In this document: positions 7,307 to 14,448 of the stretch, one piece after another
Position numbering within the stretch: the first letter of the stretch is position 1
Layout: the number at the start of each line of letters is the position of its first letter
Origin: JBAWVR01 sp964583845
GTDB taxonomy: Bacteria; Patescibacteriota; Minisyncoccia; Phycocordibacterales; GWA1-40-21
Length of the DNA: 22,784 nt
NCBI GenBank assembly: GCA_964583845.1
Contig: CAZOXG010000012.1
Coordinates: 1 to 22,784 of the forward strand
Direction of reading: 5' to 3'
Notes under the pieces: model-generated
Told to the model about the DNA's origin: nothing
Databases searched by the model: none
What the model saw: the letters and a program-made list of their open reading frames with translations, nothing else
Made by a program: the position numbers and the translations under genes

Positions 7307-7408
7307 ATGCAAAATCCGATTTCGAGAGTACTTTTGATATTACAACTCATAATACTTTTTATTTTTGGAAACTGCATAATGAAACACATTAAAAATGGAA
7401 TAAGCTAA
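7307..7408 (+). CDS. Possible 33-residue membrane peptide
   Basis: ATG-started small ORF ending at TAA 7406-7408. Residues 8-23 are strongly hydrophobic (LLILQLIILFIFGNCI), flanked by an Arg and by a basic tail, so one membrane span is likely. A -10-like TATATT lies 10 nt upstream of the ATG. No homologue is recognised. A second open frame shifted by +1 starts at its end (7404-7574), so this may be the first part of one frameshifted gene. Confidence 0.35.
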   Translation: MQNPISRVLLILQLIILFIFGNCIMKHIKNGIS

Positions 7409-7574
7409 CCCGTTGTTGTGTTGGTTTATTGAAGGGTTGTCGCTTTTGGGTGAAGTGCAAACTCGTAAGGAAACCGTAGTGTTGGCTAGGTTTTGTTCTT
7501 GTGGTGACACCTCATGGAACGAAGTTGTCGAGTTGATAAAAAACAAGATAATTATAGTGCGCGATTTACTTTAA
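7404..7574 (+). other. Open frame without a good start, possible second half of a split small gene
   Basis: 56 sense codons open in frame to TAA 7572-7574. The translation has a protein-like composition, including LLCWFIEGLSLLGE, ARFCSCGDTSW and NEVVELIKNK. It has no ATG (TTG at 7413 is possible) and lies +1 relative to the ORF at 7307-7408. It is visibly richer in G/C than the AT-rich DNA on either side. A minus-strand ORF (7340-7546) overlaps it but looks less protein-like. A frameshifted gene, a small TTG-started gene or a structured RNA are all possible. Confidence 0.3.
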
Positions 7575-7937
7575 GTTAAGAAAATATTTTGTTACCTCTT
7601 GTAATATCTCTGGATAAAATCATTTGGTCGAATGATGAGGAAAGTAAATTTTTTTAATCATTAATATTAAAAATTGTAATTATTAATATATTTGGTAAAT
7701 TCAAATTTTGAGTATTACAAAATAATTTTACGTTTTATATATCATTTAAAAAAGATCTTTTCAGTTGAAAAAATCTTCTTTATATCTAACCACTAAAATT
7801 TTTGCCAACGCACTATATGCAAAAAGTCACAAACTATATTTTTGAATTTATTTACAAATATTTTTACACAACATATAACCCTGACTTTTTTTGACAAAAA
7901 CTTTTTCGGGCTAGTGCCCATATTTTTTTATGTCGGA
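7575..7937. other. AT-rich gap without a recognisable gene
   Basis: About 360 bp of very AT-rich DNA between the possible small ORFs and yifB, with only very short ORFs. A GGGC-TAGT-GCCC hairpin at 7908-7919 lies about 20 bp past the yifB stop and could be a weak minus-strand terminator. No tRNA, CRISPR or transposon ends were seen. Confidence 0.5.
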
Positions 7938-9491
7938 CTATTTATTCTTCGGTCTATACTGTAGTGCTTCTAAAATGTGTTTTGTCTCGACCTGGTCTTT
8001 GTTATCTAAGTCAGCAATCGTGCGAGCTAATTTTATTATGCGGTGGTAAGCGCGCGGAGAGAGTCCAAGTTTTTCGGCTGACTGATTTAAAATTTGTTTA
8101 GTCGGATCTAATAGTGGAACAAACTTTGTTAAATCTTTGGCGGACATTTCTGAGTTGTTTTTTATTTTCGTTCCTTCAAATCTTTTTTGTTGACTCACTC
8201 TAGCTTGTAAGATTCGCTCACGAATTTTTTCTGAACTCTCACCTTTTCTTTCGTCTGATAAGTCTTGATGTTTGATTTCGGAGACTTCGGTCCAGAGATC
8301 GATACGATCAATTATTGGTCCGGAAATTTTTCTATCATAACGAAGGATGTCGGTCGGTCGGCAAATACACTGACGTGTTTTAGAATTTTTATTTCCGCAC
8401 GGGCAAGGATTAAAAGCAGCTATTAAAATAAATCTTGCCGGAAAATTCGCAGATCCTTTGGCTCGTGAAATACTGACATAACCATCTTCCAAAGGTTGTC
8501 TCAAAGTCTCCAAAACTTTTTTATCAAACTCTGCAAACTCATCTAAAAACAAAACTCCACGATGAGCCAAAGTCACTTCTCCAGGTTTTAAATTTGCTCC
8601 ACCTCCTACAAGTGATACATATGATGAAGTGTGATGAGGTGAACGGACTGGGGGCTTACTAAGTAGATGTCCACGTAAAACTCCAGCGACAGAATGAATA
8701 GCAGTGATCTCTAATATTTCATCAAAAGTTAGTGGTGGTAAAAGTTTGCTAAACGCTCGAGCGAGCATTGTCTTACCTGTTCCTGGTGGTCCAAAAAGTG
8801 CAATGTTATGTCCCCCGGCTGCTGCTATCTCCATTCCACGTTTAGCACTCTCTTGTCCTTTAATGTCCGAGAAGTCCGGAACATTTTCTTCGGGTGAATC
8901 CTTTATGATTGTTTTAGGTTGAACAGAAATTTTAGTAATGTTATTCACGGTGTTATTCTTTCCTGTTTTTTGTTTTGTTGAGATGTGGTTGATTACTTCG
9001 GTTAGTGTGGTTGCGCCGTAAATTGCAATTCCGTCTACGAGGGCGGCTTCACGAGCGTTCTCTTTTGGTAAAAAAACTTCGGTGAAACCTTTTTTCTTAG
9101 CTTCAGTGATTAACGGTAGAACACCTTGAATCACACGGAGCTGTCCATCAAGTGAGAGTTCACCAAGAAATATTTTTTCTTTAGAATCAAATTCAATATC
9201 TCCTGCTGCTAATAAATATCCCAAAGCGATAGCTAGGTCAAAACTCGGTCCTTCCTTTTTTATGTCAGCTGGCGCTAGTGAAACAACTACCTTTTGGTTT
9301 AGTTGTTTGGGTGATGAATAACCAGAATTCTTTATAGCAGCACTAACACGGTCGCGAGATTCTTCGACAGCTTTGTCACCCAACCCAACGATTGCAAAAT
9401 TATTCAAACCAGTGGAGATATCCACCTCGACGTCAATTATTTTTCCAGTTAGCAAATTTGTTTGAGCACTAAAAGTTTTAGCGAAACTCAT
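7938..9491 (-). CDS. comM: YifB/ComM-type AAA+ ATPase (Mg-chelatase-like family)
   Basis: 517-residue ring-type AAA+ protein. In ComM of Vibrio cholerae this family is a branch-migration helicase for natural transformation, and the family is widespread in non-competent bacteria. Seen: N-terminal Lon-like/ChlI fold (about 1-170, with GLGDKAVEESRDRVSAAI and SLAPADIKKEGPSFDL), Walker A GPPGTGKT at 234-241, Walker B GVLFLDEF at about 312-319, a four-Cys cluster CPCG...CIC (Cys363, 365, 375, 377), sensor/arginine-finger region IIDRIDLW near 393-400, and the C-terminal lid with SPRAYHRIIKLARTIADL. Length is normal. The frame runs upstream to 9737, overlapping the DksA-type gene, but MSFAKTFSAQ is the family's usual N-terminus, so ATG 9491 is chosen. 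In this setting it may support DNA uptake, which is inference. Confidence 0.93.
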   Translation of the reverse strand: MSFAKTFSAQTNLLTGKIIDVEVDISTGLNNFAIVGLGDKAVEESRDRVSAAIKNSGYSSPKQLNQKVVVSLAPADIKKEGPSFDLAIALGYLLAAGDIEFDSKEKIFLGELSLDGQLRVIQGVLPLITEAKKKGFTEVFLPKENAREAALVDGIAIYGATTLTEVINHISTKQKTGKNNTVNNITKISVQPKTIIKDSPEENVPDFSDIKGQESAKRGMEIAAAGGHNIALFGPPGTGKTMLARAFSKLLPPLTFDEILEITAIHSVAGVLRGHLLSKPPVRSPHHTSSYVSLVGGGANLKPGEVTLAHRGVLFLDEFAEFDKKVLETLRQPLEDGYVSISRAKGSANFPARFILIAAFNPCPCGNKNSKTRQCICRPTDILRYDRKISGPIIDRIDLWTEVSEIKHQDLSDERKGESSEKIRERILQARVSQQKRFEGTKIKNNSEMSAKDLTKFVPLLDPTKQILNQSAEKLGLSPRAYHRIIKLARTIADLDNKDQVETKHILEALQYRPKNK

Positions 9492-9524
9492 AAAATATAA
9501 AGAACAATTATTTGTAATGTTAAT

Positions 9525-9553
9525 ATTATATAACTCATCTTTTGAAATTCCAA
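9525..9553 (-). promoter_or_regulatory. Promoter of yifB/comM
   Basis: On the minus strand: TTGGAA (9553-9548), 17-bp spacer, TATAAT (9530-9525). The ATG at 9491 follows after 33 nt. The leader of about 26 nt has no Shine-Dalgarno sequence. Confidence 0.6.
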
Positions 9554-9608
9554 ACCATAAAGGACAAATTTTAAACACCTCAGAAAACTGCAAAATAATT
9601 TCGGTATT

Positions 9609-9637
9609 TAAAAACACACCAGTAAGATGTGTTTTTA
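9609..9637 (-). terminator. Terminator of the DksA-type gene
   Basis: 10-bp stem (9609-9618 with 9628-9637, TAAAAACACA/TGTGTTTTTA) and a 9-nt loop, 8 nt beyond the stop codon. A/T-rich on both sides, so it could work in both directions. Confidence 0.75.
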
Positions 9638-9645
9638 TATATAAA

Positions 9646-10011
9646 TTATTTCGCGTGAGCAATACAATTTTTAGCGGATGGATTTGCTTCAAGTCTAGCG
9701 GTTGGAATTTCTTCTCCGCAGATACTACATTTACCATAAGTTCCCTCTGCGATTCTTTTCATGGCATCCTTCACGTCATTGTACTGAGTCTCTTCCTGTT
9801 TTAGTTCGGCCGAATTTTCTTCATACTCTTCAAGTCGGTCAGCTACTTCATCAGGGTCAATTGGTCTCTCTTCTACTTCGTCAATTTTTTCCTCCGCTTC
9901 CCAATCATTTGGGTTGCTTGGATTTCGACGACCGATTGATTTTAATTCCCCTTCTAAAAGGGCTGCTTCTTTTTCTAACTTCTCTTGGAAGTGTTTTAAG
10001 TCTATAGTCAT
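9646..10011 (-). CDS. DksA/TraR-type zinc-finger protein
   Basis: 121-residue protein of the DksA/TraR family, whose members bind in the RNA polymerase secondary channel and, in some bacteria, act with ppGpp. Residues 5-80 are a long acidic helical coiled coil. The C-terminal finger is CSICGEEIPTARLEANPSAK followed by NCIAH: Cys95, Cys98, Cys116 and His119. Spacing is normal (CxxC, 17 residues, CxxH), but the usual fourth Cys is His. The start at 10011 is chosen because the ATG lies 6 nt after an extended -10; the open frame further upstream would run through the hairpin at 10027. Direct RNA polymerase binding is not proven, as many small family members remain untested. Confidence 0.88.
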   Translation of the reverse strand: MTIDLKHFQEKLEKEAALLEGELKSIGRRNPSNPNDWEAEEKIDEVEERPIDPDEVADRLEEYEENSAELKQEETQYNDVKDAMKRIAEGTYGKCSICGEEIPTARLEANPSAKNCIAHAK

Positions 10012-10017
10012 AAAATA

Positions 10018-10046
10018 ATGATAGCAAAAGTGCCGATAGTTCGCAA
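10018..10046 (-). promoter_or_regulatory. Promoter of the DksA-type gene, overlapping a terminator
   Basis: On the minus strand: TTGCGA (10046-10041), 17-bp spacer, extended -10 TGCTATCAT (hexamer 10023-10018), then 6 nt and the ATG at 10011. The -35 falls on the top and loop of the hairpin at 10027-10065, and the spacer is its descending arm. Confidence 0.6.
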
Positions 10047-10065
10047 TGAGAACTATCGGCACTTT
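10027..10065 (-). terminator. 16-bp hairpin terminator after the 410-residue membrane protein gene
   Basis: Perfect stem 10027-10042 with 10050-10065 and a 7-nt loop, 10 nt beyond the upstream gene's stop codon. The arm contains GCCGATAGT, as in the hairpin at 2738. The same DNA carries the -35 of the next gene. Confidence 0.7.
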
Positions 10066-10075
10066 CTTTAAAATA

Positions 10076-11308
10076 TTATTGTTTGATAGTTTGAATTAAT
10101 CTTAGCCTGTCAATTAGCTCCGACATGGTTTTTTCAGAGGTTGTAAAAACTAAGTTGTTTTTATTTTTTCCGGCGAAGGCATACAAGAACACGATACGAC
10201 CAGTTGGATTTTTTACTAGACGGACGTCGGTGTTATTTATAAAACCAGTTTCAAATTTTGGTTTAAAAGTTGTGATTCCAGTTGCGGCGTTACTAACAGG
10301 AAAAAGGTTATTAAGTGAAAATAAATATCGAAAACTCTGAAGAGAACTGTATTCCCAATTCAACATGCTGTTCCAAGTCTCATCGTAAGATTTAATTTGA
10401 AAAATAAAGAAGGGATTATTTTGTTCTAGTTTATGAATTCCAAAAATAAATGCAGGGTTAATTTGTCGTGAAATTTCTGAAGAGAAACTTAAATATAATA
10501 AATCTTTTATACTGTTGGCATTGACCTGATTTTTTTCCGCGTTTCTAGTGGTTGTAAAATAATATTCTTGAATAGAGTTTTGTAAAATTGCATCAGCATC
10601 AATTCTACTCTTAACAACAATTTGCAATTTGTCAGTACTGATTTTTGTTAGATCAATTTCTTGTTGCGTATCTGTCTTGATTAACTGATAACCGTAAATA
10701 TTTTGGATTTTTGAAGGATCTGATTTTGCTACCGGATTTAAAAGTTCCGTCCAATATGGTTTTGTAATTATTACTAAAACTGCAATACCGGCCAAGAATA
10801 GAGTGATAGAAAATATTATTGCAAAGATTTTTAGTTTGGATATTTGAGCCGTACCTTGAGATGTCGACTCCTTAACTTGTTGAGCTAAATGTTTTCTTTG
10901 TTCAGCGACCGCCACATCAACTGAAGAAAGGTGATCATATTTTACAGCCGACAGAACGTCATTTTTGTAAGTGCGAATTACGGTTCTGACTGGTGCCGAA
11001 GTTCTGTTTGAAATCACACTGCCCATCGGTTGATTATTATATGTAGGAAAATTTTGTGGTAATTCGGTGTTTGAATTGGCGTTTTGTTTAAGACCTGGAG
11101 TTTCTTCTTTATAATATTTACTCCAATCCAAAGGTTTTCCGTGTTGGTCAAGATTACCACCAGCCGCGGTCGGTGATGGAATTGGTGTATTGGCATAACT
11201 AGGTATTGGTGGATTAACGTTGGCTTGGCTGCCAGAAATAGTCCCAAAGCTTGGAATAGTTATTTTATTAGTCTCAGTTTTTATATCGTTGGGATCTAGT
11301 GGGTCCAT
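10076..11308 (-). CDS. Single-pass membrane protein of unknown function with Pro-rich cytoplasmic head
   Basis: Predicted 410 residues. The first 145 are Pro/Asn/Ser-rich and hydrophilic (NPPIPSYANTPIPSP; later DWSKYYKEETP) with a basic stretch RTVIRTYKNDVLSAVK. One transmembrane helix is at about 150-172. The rest is a mixed alpha/beta domain with PFFIFQIKSYDETWNSMLNWE and GRIVFLYAFAGKNKNNLVF near the end. From memory this resembles a conserved hypothetical membrane protein common in Parcubacteria (a cytoplasmic IRTYKxD head, a TM, and an extracytoplasmic domain ending with a VLYxFxxKxxLVI-like pattern), but its function is unknown and I could not search. A TTG at 11332 is in frame upstream; ATG 11308 is preferred because a TATAAT at 11352-11357 leaves room for a leader. 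Confidence 0.75.
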   Translation of the reverse strand: MDPLDPNDIKTETNKITIPSFGTISGSQANVNPPIPSYANTPIPSPTAAGGNLDQHGKPLDWSKYYKEETPGLKQNANSNTELPQNFPTYNNQPMGSVISNRTSAPVRTVIRTYKNDVLSAVKYDHLSSVDVAVAEQRKHLAQQVKESTSQGTAQISKLKIFAIIFSITLFLAGIAVLVIITKPYWTELLNPVAKSDPSKIQNIYGYQLIKTDTQQEIDLTKISTDKLQIVVKSRIDADAILQNSIQEYYFTTTRNAEKNQVNANSIKDLLYLSFSSEISRQINPAFIFGIHKLEQNNPFFIFQIKSYDETWNSMLNWEYSSLQSFRYLFSLNNLFPVSNAATGITTFKPKFETGFINNTDVRLVKNPTGRIVFLYAFAGKNKNNLVFTTSEKTMSELIDRLRLIQTIKQ

Positions 11309-11351
11309 AAAGTGTGGGCACTCAAAAGACAAAATGGAAAGTGCTTGTCTA

Positions 11352-11357
11352 ATTATA
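11352..11357 (-). promoter_or_regulatory. -10 box of the 410-residue membrane protein gene
   Basis: Perfect TATAAT on the minus strand, 43 nt before the ATG at 11308. No convincing -35 at 16-18 bp. Confidence 0.4.
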
Positions 11358-11394
11358 CAATATTTTCAATTTATTTCATCTATAATTTTTCCAC

Positions 11395-11427
11395 AAAAAA
11401 AGAATGACTGTTAGTCATTCTTTTTTT
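11395..11427 (-). terminator. Bidirectional-looking terminator after pnp
   Basis: Perfect 15-bp stem (11395-11409 with 11413-11427): seven A, GAATGACT, loop GTT, AGTCATTC, seven T. It begins 19 nt beyond the pnp stop and has T-runs on both strands. Confidence 0.85.
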
Positions 11428-11446
11428 ACTTAATATTTAATGAAGT

Positions 11447-13645
11447 TTATATTTGTCCCTCGACTTTTTCAGTCGGATTGGTCACTGGTGGAACCGCGGG
11501 TGCAACTGGAGTTTGGGTCACAACCCTCACTGGAGGCTTGATAAAGTTTGGGTCGGCCATCTTGATTGATAAAGCAATTCGTCCTTTTTCAGGATCAACT
11601 TCTTTAACAACTACAGGAACCTTGTCCCCCACTTTCAAGACATCAGTTACTCTTTCAATTCTAAATGGAGCAATTTCGGAAATGTGAACTAAACCATCAG
11701 ACTGATCATTTAGTTTTACAAAAGCTCCAAAGTCGGCGAGTTTAACCACCTCACCAACATATCTTTCTCCCGGTTTAAATTCATGAGTCATCTCTTCAAT
11801 GATTTTGAGAGCTTTTTCAGCAGAACCTCCCTTACCAGTGATAAAGACAGTACCATCATCTTCAATATCAATTTCTTCAACGTCGGTACGTTCTTTGATG
11901 TCTTTAATAGTCTTACCACCTGAACCTATAACGAGACCGATCTGGTCAGGTTTGATCTTGATAGAAATTATTTTTGGTGCGTGTTTAGAAATTTCAGCAC
12001 GTGGAGCAGAAATGGCGGTAGTGATTACATCCAAAATTTTCAAGCGAGCGGCTTTAGCTTTTTCAAAAGCAAGAGCTAAAACCTCAATTGGGATACCCGC
12101 CACTTTGACGTCCATTTGGATAGCTGTAACACCATCTTTGGTGCCAGCGACTTTAAAGTCCATATCACCATGGTGATCTTCCGGTCCTTGAATGTCGGTT
12201 AAGATTTTGTATTTAGAAGGATTTTTTTCATCCATCATCAAACCGGAAGCAATACCTGCCACTGGTTTCTTAAGGGGTACACCACCGTCCATCATAGCTA
12301 CAGTTGCGGCACAAACCGAACCCATAGAAGTAGAACCATTTGATGACAAAGCTTCAGATACAACACGAATGGTATATGGGAAGACATCTTTGTCTGGAAT
12401 CATTGGTAATAATGCTTTTTCAGCTAAGGCGCCATGACCAATCATACGGCGATTGGTGCCACCCATTCTACCGGTTTCACCAGTTGAATATGGTGGAAAA
12501 TTGTAGTGATGCATAAAGCGTTTAGTTTCACCACTTTCTTCACTCTCAATAATCTGAGCCGCCATTGGACCAGCTAATGTTAGAACAGAAAGAACGTGTG
12601 TGCCACCGCGATAGAAGATACCACAACCGTGTAAGACTGGAGATATACCACCAGCTTGAGCAAAGAGAGGACGAACCTCGTCCATACCACGACCATCAGC
12701 ACGACGATCGTTTTCAATAGCTTCACGGTGGATTACTTCATTCATTTTTTCTTCAAAAATTTCATCAATGAAGGTTTTGTCTACTTCTGCCAATTTTTCA
12801 GCTGCCAATTTTTTCCATTCATTATTCAATTCGTCGATTTTTGAGTGTCCTGGAGTACGACCGAAAACAACTTCTACTATTTTTGGCTCAATTGTTTCAG
12901 CGAAGACAGTTTTAACCGTCTCTGGCATCATAGGAAGATCAATTACGCGTTTGGCCTTACCAATTTTAGCAATAATATCTCTTTGCCAAGCATTAATTTT
13001 CTCAACTTCTACTGACGCGAGTCGCAATGCTTCCACAATCTTCCCTTCCTGAGCTTCTTCGCCGGCCAATTCAATCATATTTATCTGACCGTCCTTTCCA
13101 CAAGCTACCAAATCAATTTCATACTTTTCATTAGCTTTTTCCAAGTAAGATGGGTTAATTTCATAGCCGTTATTGATATGTTTACCAATACACACTGCAC
13201 TAACTGGCCCATTAAATGGAATACCGGAGGCTCCAAGAGCTAAAGATGCACCAATTACACCCAAAACATCTGGATTATCCTCATCAATAGCAAGGGTGGT
13301 AATGATAACTTGAACCTCGTGTCGGATTTTCTGATTAAACAAAGGTCGAATAGTACGGTCTGTTATACGGCCTGATAGAACTGCCTCCTCACTTGGTCGG
13401 CCTTCGCGACGAACATATCGACTACCAAGAATTTGGCCAGTCGCATAAAACTTTTGCTCAAAGTCCACTGTTAAAGGGAAAAAGTCGCCTCCCTCCTTGG
13501 CTTTTTCCGACATTACCGCTGTAACTAAGATGGCGGTGTTGCCGTATTTAAGGATTAATGACCCATCGGCGTTTTCTGCGAGGTCATTAAACTCGGCAAT
13601 CATGATTTTACCGCCAACATCCAAAGAAAATTCCTGCTTATGCAT
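11447..13645 (-). CDS. pnp: Polynucleotide phosphorylase
   Basis: 732-residue phosphorolytic 3'-5' exoribonuclease; degrades mRNA using phosphate and releases nucleoside diphosphates. Domains: RNase PH 1 (about 1-215, with FYATGQILGSRYVRREGRPSE split over 67-86), linking helices, RNase PH 2 (about 312-545, with RRADGR, SNGSTSMGSVCA and GDMDFKVAGT holding Asp494 and Asp496), KH domain with IGSGGKTIK near 573-581, and S1 domain (about 626-697). The C-terminal tail is Pro/Val-rich. All core motifs are present and length is normal. The frame is open upstream to 13765, but MHKQEFSLDVGGK is the normal N-terminus and GGAGG lies 16 nt upstream, one of only two Shine-Dalgarno-like sites in the window. 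In E. coli pnp follows rpsO and is self-regulated through its leader; here rpsO is 6.5 kb away. Confidence 0.96.
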   Translation of the reverse strand: MHKQEFSLDVGGKIMIAEFNDLAENADGSLILKYGNTAILVTAVMSEKAKEGGDFFPLTVDFEQKFYATGQILGSRYVRREGRPSEEAVLSGRITDRTIRPLFNQKIRHEVQVIITTLAIDEDNPDVLGVIGASLALGASGIPFNGPVSAVCIGKHINNGYEINPSYLEKANEKYEIDLVACGKDGQINMIELAGEEAQEGKIVEALRLASVEVEKINAWQRDIIAKIGKAKRVIDLPMMPETVKTVFAETIEPKIVEVVFGRTPGHSKIDELNNEWKKLAAEKLAEVDKTFIDEIFEEKMNEVIHREAIENDRRADGRGMDEVRPLFAQAGGISPVLHGCGIFYRGGTHVLSVLTLAGPMAAQIIESEESGETKRFMHHYNFPPYSTGETGRMGGTNRRMIGHGALAEKALLPMIPDKDVFPYTIRVVSEALSSNGSTSMGSVCAATVAMMDGGVPLKKPVAGIASGLMMDEKNPSKYKILTDIQGPEDHHGDMDFKVAGTKDGVTAIQMDVKVAGIPIEVLALAFEKAKAARLKILDVITTAISAPRAEISKHAPKIISIKIKPDQIGLVIGSGGKTIKDIKERTDVEEIDIEDDGTVFITGKGGSAEKALKIIEEMTHEFKPGERYVGEVVKLADFGAFVKLNDQSDGLVHISEIAPFRIERVTDVLKVGDKVPVVVKEVDPEKGRIALSIKMADPNFIKPPVRVVTQTPVAPAVPPVTNPTEKVEGQI

Positions 13646-13833
13646 ATATATTTGTAATCTTCCTCCAAGGAGTTTCAACTCTTGATTCTGGCTTCGTTTT
13701 CTCTTTTTGTCATTGTGGGACCTACGAAGTCTTACAAAGACGGAATAAAATAAAACAAAAATCAAAAATTGAATAATCTCCCTAGTGGCTTAATACTTAA
13801 CTTTTAATTAATAAAATGGTTTTTTGCAACCAT
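13646..13833 (-). promoter_or_regulatory. Long 5' leader of pnp
   Basis: Promoter at 13838-13866 implies a leader of about 185 nt. It includes a small hairpin GTCTT/AAGAC (13729-13741), a GGAGG Shine-Dalgarno-like site (13662-13666), and a possible nine-codon uORF starting with ATG at 13833. A long leader fits the self-regulation known for pnp in enterobacteria, but regulation here is inferred. Confidence 0.4.
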
Positions 13834-13837
13834 AAAC

Positions 13838-13866
13838 AGTGTAGCAGTTTTTGCTTAAATTTCCAA
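13838..13866 (-). promoter_or_regulatory. Promoter of pnp
   Basis: On the minus strand: TTGGAA (13866-13861), 17-bp spacer, extended -10 TGCTACACT (hexamer 13843-13838). The -35 lies 2 nt from the extended -10 of the divergent gene at 13887, so the two promoters overlap. Confidence 0.5.
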
Positions 13867-13868
13867 TG

Positions 13869-13877
13869 TGCTATAAT
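13869..13877 (+). promoter_or_regulatory. Extended -10 of the gene at 13887, near-leaderless
   Basis: TGCTATAAT, a perfect extended -10, ends 9 nt before the ATG at 13887. A weak TTTGCT lies 16 bp upstream of the hexamer. Expected leader 0-3 nt. Confidence 0.6.
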
Positions 13878-13886
13878 AGAAACATT

Positions 13887-14384
13887 ATGAAAGGATTTGG
13901 ATTTGAAAGGCCTAATTTTGGAGTTCCAGCAACAGAGAAACCTGAAAAAGTTGAACGTGGCAGTTTTGATTATGGTGAAGAAGTGCCTGAAATTGGTAAA
14001 ATGCCTGAAACTAGAGTCAGTAGAAAAACAGAAATACAGAAAGAATTTGATAAAATGGTGGAAGCTCTTCAGTTTGGTGAAAGTGATACTTGTGAAGTAT
14101 TGGTATCGGAAAAAGAAGGAGTGATTTCTGAAGTGGCAGTTTCCGCCGATGGTCTCAAAATGGATTTTGCCATCAATAAGATTGGAGAACCAGAAAATAT
14201 TTTTATTTGCCAGGTCTTAACTGAGGGACAGATAGATGAACCGGTGGACCTTGTTCAATTAGAAAATGAATTGAGAACTAAAGCCGACGATGATATACTG
14301 TCTGAAAATAAACTCCTCACCTTTTTAATGTTTAAAAGTTTTAAAGAGAAAGTTGAGACCTCTCAACAAAAACTAGCCGCGTAA
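13887..14384 (+). CDS. Acidic protein of unknown function
   Basis: Predicted 165-residue soluble protein without signal peptide or TM. The first 45 residues are Pro/Glu/Gly-rich and probably flexible; residues about 47-165 look like a small alpha/beta domain (CEVLVSEKEGVISEVAV, then KMDFAINKIGEPENIFICQV, then C-terminal helices). I do not recognise a family. The longer open frame from 13851 is rejected because it would start upstream of the -10 box; ATG 13887 lies just after TGCTATAAT. The gene is divergent from pnp, with overlapping promoters, which may couple their expression. Its stop codon lies in the hairpin at 14381-14416. Confidence 0.75.
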   Translation: MKGFGFERPNFGVPATEKPEKVERGSFDYGEEVPEIGKMPETRVSRKTEIQKEFDKMVEALQFGESDTCEVLVSEKEGVISEVAVSADGLKMDFAINKIGEPENIFICQVLTEGQIDEPVDLVQLENELRTKADDDILSENKLLTFLMFKSFKEKVETSQQKLAA

Positions 14385-14416
14385 AATAAAATCCCTGTAT
14401 AGGGATTATATTTTAC
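14381..14416 (+). terminator. Terminator hairpin between convergent genes
   Basis: Outer 8-bp stem GTAAAATA/TATTTTAC and inner 7-bp stem AATCCCT/AGGGATT with a GTAT loop, separated by a single A-A mismatch. It includes the stop codon of the gene at 13887 and lies 33 bp from the stop of the hydrolase gene on the other strand. Confidence 0.6.
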
Positions 14417-14448
14417 GAGACTAGTTTTTAATTAATTGTTTATCAACA

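Noticed and set aside
7340..7546. Minus-strand ORF of 68 codons
   Set aside because: Overlaps the more protein-like plus-strand frame; polar, low-complexity translation with no motif and no promoter seen before its ATG.
9492..9737. N-terminal extension of YifB/ComM overlapping the DksA-type gene
   Set aside because: It crosses the DksA terminator and the yifB promoter, and MSFAKTF at 9491 is the normal family start.
13646..13765. N-terminal extension of PNPase
   Set aside because: The family N-terminus starts at 13645 after a GGAGG site; the extension is a basic, non-conserved translation of the leader.
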